Shown: positions 1-6,739 of the stretch, one piece after another
Layout: each line of letters starts with the position of its first letter
Position numbering within the stretch: position 1 is the stretch's first letter
NCBI GenBank assembly: GCA_030626265.1
Contig: DAOUPF010000070.1
Location: forward strand, 1-6,829
Reading direction: 5' to 3'
Source: Sulfurovum sp.
GTDB lineage: Bacteria; Campylobacterota; Campylobacteria; Campylobacterales; Sulfurovaceae
Length of the DNA: 6,829 nt
The notes under the pieces: model-generated
What the model was told of the DNA's origin: nothing
Seen by the model: the letters and a program-made list of their open reading frames with translations, nothing else
The model's database searches: none
Program-made: the position numbers and the translations under genes

Positions 1-285
1 ATCAATACCTGTTGCCATCACAGCTATAGTGTTCTCGGCACCTGCCCCCATATGCGCTATAGCATCCACTCCCATAGCAGCCCCACTAACTACTGCTACT
101 CCTCTTTGTGCTAGAGCTTTGGCTATCTCAAAAGTCTGCTGTCTGGTATATGTAGATGGTCTTCTAGTGCCTACCATAGAGACTTTAGGACGCTCCAATA
201 TCTCTAAGTTTCCTTTGTAGTTAAGCTCTTTGGGATACTTTTTCATCAGCTCTAGTGCTGGGATATGTTTTGTTAGTTTTGTCAT
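1..285 (-). CDS. dprA: DNA-processing protein DprA, N-terminal part (gene runs off the left edge)
   Basis: DprA (Smf) is a cytoplasmic protein that binds incoming single-stranded DNA during natural transformation and loads RecA on it. Only the first 95 residues are visible; the reading frame is open to the window edge. They show the start of the DprA Rossmann fold: a beta strand leading into GTRRPSTY (residues 39-46) and then SGAAMGVDAIAH (residues 67-78), which matches the family's SGxAxGID-AH signature followed by a glycine-rich turn. The fold begins about 35 residues from the N-terminus, so the N-terminal SAM-like domain of longer DprA proteins is absent; this is known for epsilonproteobacterial members. 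The ATG at 285 is the chosen start. No good Shine-Dalgarno sequence precedes it, the upstream sequence being almost pure A/T. The gene diverges from queF, so it needs a promoter in the 84-base spacer. Family assignment is strong; completeness cannot be judged. Confidence 0.93.
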   Translation of the reverse strand, partial: MTKLTKHIPALELMKKYPKELNYKGNLEILERPKVSMVGTRRPSTYTRQQTFEIAKALAQRGVAVVSGAAMGVDAIAHMGAGAENTIAVMATGID

Positions 286-307
286 AATGCTATTGTATAT
301 GATTTTT

Positions 308-316
308 TGATAAAAT
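308..316 (+). promoter_or_regulatory. Candidate extended -10 promoter element for queF
   Basis: The sequence TGA TAAAAT, preceded by a run of six T, fits the TGnTATAAT-type extended -10 with upstream T-rich sequence that is typical of sigma-70 promoters in Campylobacterota, where the -35 box is poorly conserved. It would start transcription near 323, giving a leader of about 47 bases before the queF ATG. TACAAT at 344-349 is a weaker alternative. The element lies on top of the candidate dprA -10 on the other strand. Confidence 0.4.
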
Positions 317-319
317 AGC
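312..319 (-). promoter_or_regulatory. Candidate -10 promoter element for dprA
   Basis: On the minus strand a T-tract is followed by TGC TATTTT, an extended -10-like element that would start transcription near position 305, about 20 bases before the dprA ATG. A second candidate, TATACAAT at 292-299, would start transcription almost at the ATG and give a leaderless message. In an A/T-rich spacer such matches arise easily, so this is a weak call. A promoter must exist here because the neighbouring queF gene points the other way. Confidence 0.3.
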
Positions 320-359
320 AAAAATATGTCATATTGGCATATTTACAATCAAATACAAT

Positions 360-363
360 AGGA
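360..363 (+). promoter_or_regulatory. Ribosome binding site that fixes the queF start
   Basis: AGGA lies 6 bases upstream of the ATG at 370. This supports translation from 370 rather than from the in-frame TTG at 334, which has no such site and would add 12 residues not expected in the family. Confidence 0.7.
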
Positions 364-369
364 CTACAG

Positions 370-747
370 ATGAAATACGGTGAAAAAGAGATAAAAGAGT
401 TCGATATAACAGACCCAGAAAATTTCTGGCCAAATGAGCATAAGAAAAACTATACTATCAAAATAGAGCTACCAGAGTTCATGTGTAAATGCCCTAGAAG
501 TGGATATCCTGATTTTGCTACTATCAAGCTAGAGTACACACCTGATAAAAAAGTAGTAGAGTTAAAAGCTATAAAACTATATATAAACTCTTTTATGGAT
601 AGATATATCTCACATGAAAATAGTGCAAATGAGATTTTTGATACTTTATATGATGGGCTAAACCCAAGATGGTTGAAAATCATAGTAGACTTCAACCCTA
701 GAGGAAATGTTCATACCATCATAGAGATAGATAGCAATCACAAATAA
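370..747 (+). CDS. queF: NADPH-dependent 7-cyano-7-deazaguanine reductase QueF (short type)
   Basis: QueF reduces the nitrile of preQ0 to the amine of preQ1 with two NADPH, a step in making the queuosine base found at the wobble position of some tRNAs; it is a cytoplasmic tunnelling-fold enzyme. From the ATG at 370 the protein has 125 residues, the short unimodular class (B. subtilis QueF is 165). Visible signatures: the catalytic cysteine C41 in CPRSGYPDFA, with the proton-transfer aspartate D48; the QueF motif ELKAIKLY at 64-71, which contacts NADPH; H82-E83, matching the substrate-binding His-Glu; and the C-terminal PRG at 110-112. All key residues are present. C39, just before the catalytic cysteine, is an extra cysteine. 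The gene is the only rightward gene here; its TAA directly abuts the holA stop on the other strand. No other queuosine gene is in view, so it appears to be a single-gene unit. Confidence 0.95.
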   Translation: MKYGEKEIKEFDITDPENFWPNEHKKNYTIKIELPEFMCKCPRSGYPDFATIKLEYTPDKKVVELKAIKLYINSFMDRYISHENSANEIFDTLYDGLNPRWLKIIVDFNPRGNVHTIIEIDSNHK

Positions 748-1722
748 TTATAAGTAACTCTGTAACTTCACCAGAGTACCATAAAGCAAGCTCTCTTTAT
801 CACAGCCTGGTTTTTTGATTCTCAGCTCTGACTCTAGTAGGTGTTCATATATTTTAAGCAAAGATGCTGTTCTTACCTTCAGTGCTAGTGAAGCTTTCTG
901 CTCTTCTATATGACGAGGCAGTTTATAGCCTAGTATAGCCTTTGAGTCTGGCTGTCCATGTATACGAATATATGCATGAAACAGAAACATTTGATTGACA
1001 AAAAACTGAGTTGAGCGGAGGATGGAGAACTCATCTTCACCAAGTTCAAGTAGCTTGGATATAGTATCAGTGATTGGCTTTCTAGCAAATAGGTCTATGA
1101 GTAACTGTTCGATTGCTAATGGTGCAGTTGAGTAGACTAGCCTATCTATATCACGGCTCTCTACTTTGGTTCCTAGTATAGCTAGTTTGCTTAGTTCATT
1201 GCTGCATAATGCCAAGTTGTTATTGAGTACAGTCATGAGGTGAGATAGTGCATAGTGGTCTATATCTAGCCCAATGGTCTGTGCCTTTTGCGTCAGCATA
1301 GCCACACCATCACGAATATTAGCCTCAAAAAATCTAACCCAAACTCCACCCTTTTTATCCGTAAAGCTACTCTGCAAGCCTCTAGCATCCGCAGCACTTC
1401 CTCCAAAAGCAAAGAAGAGATAATTGTCACTATTTTTCTTTGTCAGCTCTATGAGTATGTCTAGCTCTTTTTTAGGTATCTTCTTCTCTTTACGAATGAG
1501 CAAAAAGTTAATCCCTCCAAAAAGAGAACTCTGAGAGAGATACCCCTTCGCCTGCTCAAAGTTATACTCCTCATGATATAGAGTAAGCATACTATCACTA
1601 GCATCCAACTTCTTTTTATAATAGTCAGCATAATACTCTATCATATAGTCATTCTCACCAAACATCAACACAGAATGAGGCATCTCTTTGGTCAGGCGTT
1701 GTTCAAATTCTCTTTGGTACAT
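748..1722 (-). CDS. holA: DNA polymerase III subunit delta (clamp loader)
   Basis: The delta subunit is the 'wrench' of the replicative clamp loader: it opens the beta sliding clamp so that it can be placed on DNA. The 324-residue protein fits the family length. It begins with the divergent AAA+ fold, FGENDYMIEYY at 21-31 (family form GED-x-FLIEE), and lacks a Walker A motif, as expected for delta. SLFGG at 66-70 followed by a hydrophobic strand and FFAFGG at 103-108 match domain I. NNNLALCSNELSKL at 167-180 matches the family's conserved 'N-E-x-x-KL' helix. The C-terminal collar domain includes ELRIKKPGCDKESLL at 299-313. Sequence conservation in this family is low, so the call rests on these motifs, the length and the position behind rnr, a pairing I recall from Helicobacter and Campylobacter. 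The ATG at 1722 directly follows the rnr stop codon (TAAATG), implying translational coupling. Homologous regions often continue into rpsF-ssb-rpsR; here a convergent queF follows instead. Confidence 0.88.
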   Translation of the reverse strand: MYQREFEQRLTKEMPHSVLMFGENDYMIEYYADYYKKKLDASDSMLTLYHEEYNFEQAKGYLSQSSLFGGINFLLIRKEKKIPKKELDILIELTKKNSDNYLFFAFGGSAADARGLQSSFTDKKGGVWVRFFEANIRDGVAMLTQKAQTIGLDIDHYALSHLMTVLNNNLALCSNELSKLAILGTKVESRDIDRLVYSTAPLAIEQLLIDLFARKPITDTISKLLELGEDEFSILRSTQFFVNQMFLFHAYIRIHGQPDSKAILGYKLPRHIEEQKASLALKVRTASLLKIYEHLLESELRIKKPGCDKESLLYGTLVKLQSYL

Positions 1723-3690
1723 TTACAACTCCATCACATCAATATCTAGCTTATTTACCAGCTCCACCATCACTATAGCCTGTGGTATATTTACTTCTGT
1801 TATCATCACTCGTATTTTATCAAAAAGCATTACACCATCACCTTTTAGGTTGACTGTTATGCCTTTTATGTCACCCAATAGCACTGCTTTGGCACTCTCT
1901 CCAGCTTCTATGACCTCCGCTTCAAAGAACATACCTTTTTGTGTCTGAGCCCATCTGGCAAATTTACGATCTCTGAAATCCCACTCACATTTGGTAGCTT
2001 CTCGCTCTAGGTCTGATACTCTGGCACATAGTGGCTCGATGTTTCGCAAGAGATACTCCATCTCCTCTTTGTCATCACTTAGTTGTGCTTTGATGAGGCG
2101 GTGCAGTATGAGGTCAGCATATCGGCGTATAGGAGAGGTAAAGTGGCTATAATGGCTGTATCCTAGACCAAAATGCCCTGCATTGTGAGCCCCATAGCTA
2201 GCACGGCGAAGAGACTTGATGACCATGGCATCTACCTCTGACGCTAGATCCATCCTATCGGCTTCTTTTTGGATAGCTCGTATAAGTGAAGGGGAGTCCT
2301 CATAACTCTCTACAAAAAGCCCTATAGCCGCTAGCTCAGAGAGTAGCGCTTCTGTACGTGATAGCTGTGGTGGTTCATGTATACGAAATATACCATCTCC
2401 ATCACCATCAAACCTCTTGGCTGATGCTTGATTGGCTAGAAGCATACACTCCTCCACTAAAGAGTGTGATGGTGTACCTGTCTCTATGGTCGTACTTTTG
2501 AGTAGCATATCTGCACCCAATGCTATCCTAGTCTCCTCACTACGGAAGTCAAAACCATTCAGTAGTCTAGCTTTTCTTAGTCTAGTTGTAATCTTCTGTA
2601 GAGGAAGCAAGTACCTTAATATCTCTGCTACTTTTCCTGTAGCATCTCTGCCACCATTATCGATGATTTTATCTACATCTTCATAATTGAAACGATGTTT
2701 AGAGTGGATAATAGCCTCAAAAAACTCCTCTTTGATAGGCTTCAGAGTAGCTCTGTCTAGCTCTATCTTGGCTACAAATGCTAGCCTATCTACTCTAGGC
2801 TTGAGGGAGCAGATATTTTCACTCAGTTCTCGTGGTAGCATTGGGAAAGATTTGTGAGGTAGATATGTGGTAAAGCCTCTCTTTTTAGCCTCTTTATCTA
2901 TATCTGTAAAATACGGTACATAGTGACTCACATCAGCGATAGCCACATATAAAGTATGAGCTTCCATGTCAAAATAGATAGCATCATCAAAGTCTTTTGC
3001 CGTCACTGGATCTATAGTACAAAAATCCAACTCTGACAAATCCACACGCTCTTTATGCTGCTCTCTATCTACTATAGTCTCTACAGCTACTGCTTCATCT
3101 ATACACTCTATAGGGAACTCATCCTCTCTCTCATATAGTGCTAGAGATATCTTCTCATCTACAAATGGATCATCCAAGTGACCAAACACCTCTAGCACTT
3201 TGCCATCATCTATATCTACTTTGAGTACAGTACCTATCTTGAAAGCTTTGAGGTCCATACCATCCATCACAGCTGCTGTTGGCTCTCCTGTGCGGATATT
3301 TAACACAGAGAAATGTCCCTGATCATCACGGTGAGTGTAAGCTATAGTAAACATATGAGCTTTTTCTATCACTAGCTTCACTTTTCCACTAGCTCTCCCA
3401 CGTCTAGCAATGATTCTCTTGACTACGACTACATCACCATTTCTTGCACCCCAAAGATGGTCAGGCTCTACTAGCAAATCTCTCTGCTCTTTACTCTGAG
3501 CCTCTACATACCCTCTACCATCTTTACCTAGATACATCCTACCAGCACGATAGAGACCCCCAAGCCTCCAGAGACCATCTATCTCTTCTATAGCTCCTAG
3601 TTGTTGCAGTGATTGGAATTGATTTTTGTCCTCTTGTTCTATATCAGAGATTAGACAGCCATTGATGAGCTGTATGCTAAATGCACTCAT
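1723..3690 (-). CDS. rnr: Ribonuclease R (RNB family 3'-5' exoribonuclease)
   Basis: RNase R is a processive hydrolytic 3'-5' exoribonuclease, important for structured RNA, rRNA and mRNA turnover in the cytoplasm. The 655-residue protein reads through OB/cold-shock-like domains (about 45-105 and 110-170), the RNB catalytic domain (about 215-540) and a short C-terminal S1-like domain (about 585-645). The RNB signature is intact: IDPVTAKDFDDAI holds the metal-binding aspartates D227, D233, D235 and D236, and HFTSPIRRYADL at 516-527 carries the conserved catalytic-site arginines. AIADVSHYV at 250-258 and the PMLPRELSENICSL stretch (283-296) are also typical. The protein lacks the long N-terminal helix-turn-helix region and the lysine-rich tail of E. 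coli RNase R (813 aa); its length fits the epsilonproteobacterial type (about 640). The ATG at 3690 is the only plausible start: the frame is closed by TAA four codons upstream, and there is only a weak Shine-Dalgarno (AAAGA). It is followed without a gap by holA. Confidence 0.95.
   Translation of the reverse strand: MSAFSIQLINGCLISDIEQEDKNQFQSLQQLGAIEEIDGLWRLGGLYRAGRMYLGKDGRGYVEAQSKEQRDLLVEPDHLWGARNGDVVVVKRIIARRGRASGKVKLVIEKAHMFTIAYTHRDDQGHFSVLNIRTGEPTAAVMDGMDLKAFKIGTVLKVDIDDGKVLEVFGHLDDPFVDEKISLALYEREDEFPIECIDEAVAVETIVDREQHKERVDLSELDFCTIDPVTAKDFDDAIYFDMEAHTLYVAIADVSHYVPYFTDIDKEAKKRGFTTYLPHKSFPMLPRELSENICSLKPRVDRLAFVAKIELDRATLKPIKEEFFEAIIHSKHRFNYEDVDKIIDNGGRDATGKVAEILRYLLPLQKITTRLRKARLLNGFDFRSEETRIALGADMLLKSTTIETGTPSHSLVEECMLLANQASAKRFDGDGDGIFRIHEPPQLSRTEALLSELAAIGLFVESYEDSPSLIRAIQKEADRMDLASEVDAMVIKSLRRASYGAHNAGHFGLGYSHYSHFTSPIRRYADLILHRLIKAQLSDDKEEMEYLLRNIEPLCARVSDLEREATKCEWDFRDRKFARWAQTQKGMFFEAEVIEAGESAKAVLLGDIKGITVNLKGDGVMLFDKIRVMITEVNIPQAIVMVELVNKLDIDVMEL
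1729..1732 (-). promoter_or_regulatory. Ribosome binding site for holA inside the end of rnr
   Basis: GGAG lies within the last codons of rnr, 6 bases before the holA ATG. It supports the start at 1722 and shows that holA initiation takes place where ribosomes finish rnr. Confidence 0.7.
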
Positions 3691-3737
3691 CTGATATCTT
3701 TATATAGTTTTAAATCGATTTTATATTCTGTTTTCAT
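3687..3737 (-). CDS. Possible 16-codon leader ORF overlapping the rnr start (speculative)
   Basis: A short frame, MKTEYKIDLKLYKDIR, ends in TGA overlapping the rnr start codon as ATGA, the usual sign of translational coupling. Its ATG lies 7 bases downstream of the last base of a consensus TATAAT, so it would coincide with the expected transcription start and be read as a leaderless ORF. rnr itself has only a weak ribosome binding site, which such coupling could explain. An ORF this short can arise by chance; no homology or codon evidence supports it. Confidence 0.22.
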   Translation of the reverse strand: MKTEYKIDLKLYKDIR

Positions 3738-3743
3738 ATAGTG

Positions 3744-3749
3744 ATTATA
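3744..3749 (-). promoter_or_regulatory. Candidate -10 box of the rnr-holA operon
   Basis: A perfect TATAAT lies on the minus strand, 53 bases before the rnr ATG, predicting a transcription start near 3737 and a leader of about 47 bases. There is no clear -35 box, which is usual for vegetative promoters in Campylobacterota. It is the best promoter match in the 160-base spacer between the signalling gene and rnr. Confidence 0.5.
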
Positions 3750-3850
3750 TCCTAATGCTGGTTTGGGGGTTAGTTTATTTCTGTTTTAATTCTGCTATTT
3801 TTGTGTACAGTTCCTTTATTGCTTATAATAGATACATTAAATTATTATTA

Positions 3851-6739
3851 TCAGTTTTTAAAATCTTCTCCAAAAATAAAGTACCTTAGAAGAACTTGCT
3901 CCATTTCAGATGATGGTATTGCTTTACTATAAAAATTTCCTTGAATATTTTTACAACCATTTTCTACTAAAAATTCTTTTTGTTCCTTTATCTCAACACC
4001 CTCTGCAATAACCTTAAGACATAAACTTTTAGCCAAAGAAATAATAGATTTTGTGATAATAACATCTTCTTTATTATTGGGTATGTCTTGTATAAAAGAC
4101 TGGTCTATCTTTAACATGTCGATAGGTAACTTTTTAAGATGAGAAAGAGAAGAGTATCCTGTACCAAAATCATCAATTGCCAGCTTTATCCCCATATCTC
4201 GTATTTGTTTTAAAATCTCTATCACTCTTATTGGGTCTGTCATAATCTGCTCTTCAGTAACTTCAAACTCAATCCATTTTGGATTACATTTAGTCTCTTC
4301 TAGTATATTTTCAAGCATACTTATAAAATCTTTTTTCAAAAGCTGTTTTTGAGTAAGATTAAGTGCCAATATACCTGGCATTAGTCCTTTTTCATACCAT
4401 TTAGCTATTTGAGCCATAGCCACTCTCATAACAAACCTATCCATCTCAATGATTATTCCTGTAGACATTGCTAAAGATATAAACTTATCAGGGTATATTA
4501 ATCCCATCGTAGGATGTTGCCATCGAACAAGAGCCTCCATTCCTGTTATCCTATTGCTTTCAGCATTTACTTGTGGCTGATAATAGACTAAAAAATCTTC
4601 ATTTACAAGTGATTTTCTAAGATCTGTTGCCATTACGATCCTCTCAAGGGCTAGCTTAGTCATCTTTGTATTATAATATTGAAAATTATTTCGTCCTTCT
4701 CCTTTGGCCTTATACATAGCTGCATCAGCATACTTTAGAAGATCGTGAGAAACATTTCCATCATCAGGATATAGGCTAATGCCTATACTGCTAGAGATAT
4801 AAATCATATGACTGTCAATAGTAATTGGCTCTCTAAATATATTAAGAATCTTTTCTGCCAAGATAGATACATTTTTTACTTTTTGTATAGATTTCATTAT
4901 CACGGTAAACTCATCACCACCCAAGCGAGCCAGCACATCTTTTTCTCTGATCACCTGATTGATTCTACTGGCTACTACTTTTAGGACTTCATCTCCTGCC
5001 CTATGTCCTAGTGAATCATTGATCTCTTTAAAGTGATCAATATCTATAAAGAACAGTGCAAATTGCATATTATTTTCTTTGGATATTCTGATTTCTTCTT
5101 TCAATTTCTTATTGAAAAAAGTACGATTTGGAAATCTGGTAACAACATCGTGATGAGCTTGATAATATAAAATATTTTTCTGCTCTTCCAATTCATCTCT
5201 TGTCTCAAGATGAGAGGTAATATTTCTTGACGATTCTATAACCCCGATACAATTTTTTTCTTTATCAAAGAGTGGTGTTGCGGAAATATCTATATAGTGC
5301 TTTTTATCATCAATATAGCGAGTATGCACTACAGAAATATGCTCTTTTGTCTTCATGACGTCCATTAGTGGGCAAGGATAGTCAATGCCATTACATGGCT
5401 CTGAACGATTATAAAAAATCTCATAACACTTTGGCTGCTCAGAATTAGCTATTTTTATATTTTTCAATGTTTTTCTAAGTTCATGGTTCATAAGGCTTGT
5501 TGTATAATCCTCTTTTATTACCATGATAGGATCATTTACACCATCTATAATTGACTGTAGATAACTGTGCTGTTCTTTCAGTGCAATCTCTGCAGCCCTT
5601 CGTATAGTTATATCCTTTGAGTAGCCTATCCTTCCTATAGGTTTGCCTTTCTCATCTCTTAAAATTGAGAGAGACAGATCAACATCAACAATATCTTTAG
5701 ATTTTTTAATCATACGTATAAAAGTATGATACTCTCCATTTTTCATCAATAAATCAATATTTTCCTGAAAGGATTTAATATCCTCTTCTCTATATATCAT
5801 AGAGATATGCTGGCCTATCATTTCATCACTTTTATATCCCAAGAGAGATTCTGAACCAGCATTCCAACTTGTAATGACCCCATCAAGGTCTGTCGATATA
5901 ACACTATCATGAATTTGTTCAATGATCTGTGCACGATGGGTAGCCTTTAACTGTAACTCCTTCTCTTCTGTTATATCTGTATGAGTGCCAACCATACGAA
6001 TAGCTTTACCTTTCGTATCATATAGTATCTTTGCCCTGCCCAAAACCCACACCCAAGACCCATCTTTATGTTCGAGACGATGAATATTTTCAAAGAACTC
6101 TATTTTATCTGTTTCAATTTTATCAAGTAAAGAGAAAACCACCTTTTTATCATCTCTATGAACCCTCTGATTCCATGTCGAGATATTATTGGACAACTCT
6201 TCATCACTAAATCCAAGCATCTCTTTCCAGTTAGAAGAAATATAAAAATTATTATTTGTAAGGTCCCAGTCTAGTATAGAAGTTTTGCTACCTAGAAGAG
6301 CCAACTCTGTTCGTTCTTTTACCTCTTTAATCTCTTTTTTAAGTTGAATATTCTTTAGCAAAGTACCTAAAACACTTACAAACTGTTCTAAATCAAAAGG
6401 TTTTAGCAAATATCCATCAACTCCCAGCTCAATACCCTTGATAAAATATTCTGCTTCGCTATATGCTGATAGTACCACTATAGAGGTATTCTCATCTATA
6501 CCTCTGATCTTCTTAATCATCTCAAAACCATTCATATTTGGCATATTGATATCAGTGATGATTAAATCTATTTTATTTTTCTGAAACTTTTCAAATCCAT
6601 CCAGACCATCAACAGCCACTGTAATATCTACAAAAAAGTTTTTTAAGATTGACATCATTAGTTCTCTGGATACAGACTCATCTTCAACAAATAATAATCT
6701 AATATTATTGCTTTTTTCAGTAATCTTCTTCATCTTCAC
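3851..6739 (-). CDS. Response regulator with three PAS domains and tandem GGDEF-EAL (cyclic-di-GMP synthase/phosphodiesterase)
   Basis: A 962-residue soluble signalling protein that can in principle make c-di-GMP from GTP (GGDEF) and hydrolyse it to pGpG (EAL). Domains in order: REC at about 13-130, with acid pair E19-D20, phosphoacceptor D63, S91 and K113; PAS at about 145-258 (PAS_3-like, ending GTHTDITEEKE); PAS at about 268-380; a cysteine-bearing PAS at about 391-510; GGDEF at about 521-689; EAL at about 698-948. The GGDEF domain has metal ligand D566, N574 and D583, and an unaltered GGDEF at 607-611 preceded by RxxD at 598-601, the product-inhibition I-site. The EAL domain keeps E735 (EAL), N794, E826 with T828-E829, D856-D857 (DDFGTG), K877 and E913-E916. 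Neither half looks degenerate, so net activity cannot be told from sequence. No membrane segment or signal peptide is seen. The GTG start at 6739 has AGGAG 7 bases upstream and overlaps the upstream kinase stop. The kinase probably phosphorylates D63. No terminator is evident downstream. Confidence 0.95.
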   Translation of the reverse strand: MKMKKITEKSNNIRLLFVEDESVSRELMMSILKNFFVDITVAVDGLDGFEKFQKNKIDLIITDINMPNMNGFEMIKKIRGIDENTSIVVLSAYSEAEYFIKGIELGVDGYLLKPFDLEQFVSVLGTLLKNIQLKKEIKEVKERTELALLGSKTSILDWDLTNNNFYISSNWKEMLGFSDEELSNNISTWNQRVHRDDKKVVFSLLDKIETDKIEFFENIHRLEHKDGSWVWVLGRAKILYDTKGKAIRMVGTHTDITEEKELQLKATHRAQIIEQIHDSVISTDLDGVITSWNAGSESLLGYKSDEMIGQHISMIYREEDIKSFQENIDLLMKNGEYHTFIRMIKKSKDIVDVDLSLSILRDEKGKPIGRIGYSKDITIRRAAEIALKEQHSYLQSIIDGVNDPIMVIKEDYTTSLMNHELRKTLKNIKIANSEQPKCYEIFYNRSEPCNGIDYPCPLMDVMKTKEHISVVHTRYIDDKKHYIDISATPLFDKEKNCIGVIESSRNITSHLETRDELEEQKNILYYQAHHDVVTRFPNRTFFNKKLKEEIRISKENNMQFALFFIDIDHFKEINDSLGHRAGDEVLKVVASRINQVIREKDVLARLGGDEFTVIMKSIQKVKNVSILAEKILNIFREPITIDSHMIYISSSIGISLYPDDGNVSHDLLKYADAAMYKAKGEGRNNFQYYNTKMTKLALERIVMATDLRKSLVNEDFLVYYQPQVNAESNRITGMEALVRWQHPTMGLIYPDKFISLAMSTGIIIEMDRFVMRVAMAQIAKWYEKGLMPGILALNLTQKQLLKKDFISMLENILEETKCNPKWIEFEVTEEQIMTDPIRVIEILKQIRDMGIKLAIDDFGTGYSSLSHLKKLPIDMLKIDQSFIQDIPNNKEDVIITKSIISLAKSLCLKVIAEGVEIKEQKEFLVENGCKNIQGNFYSKAIPSSEMEQVLLRYFIFGEDFKN

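Noticed and set aside
334..369. Longer queF start at the TTG at 334, adding 12 residues
   Set aside because: The extension has no ribosome binding site, overlaps the likely promoter and leader, and is not expected in the family; the ATG at 370 has AGGA at good spacing.
29..695. Open frames at 29-220 (plus) and 450-695 (minus)
   Set aside because: They are antisense to dprA and queF respectively, both of which show clear family motifs in their own frames.
1723..1935. The short, weak S1-like C-terminus of RNase R as a sign of truncation or frameshift
   Set aside because: The total length matches the short RNase R of related bacteria, and the holA start is fitted exactly to this stop, so the end looks native.
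1688..2686. Rightward open frames at 1688-1948 and 2432-2686, opposite rnr and holA
   Set aside because: They lie antisense within strongly conserved coding sequence, resemble no family, and their serine- and threonine-rich content is that of reverse-frame shadows.
3765..3769. Run of five G upstream of rnr as a phase-variation tract
   Set aside because: Five bases is too short; variable homopolymer tracts in this phylum usually have eight or more G or C.
3825..3848. Inverted repeat ATAATA...TATTAT just after the GGDEF-EAL gene as a terminator
   Set aside because: The arms are six A/T pairs with a 12-base loop and no following T-run; such matches are expected by chance in this A/T-rich spacer.
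6731..6733. ATG at 6733 as the start of the GGDEF-EAL gene
   Set aside because: Its distance to AGGAG is 13 bases against 7 for the GTG at 6739, and the GTG gives the standard 4-base overlap with the kinase. The difference is only two residues.
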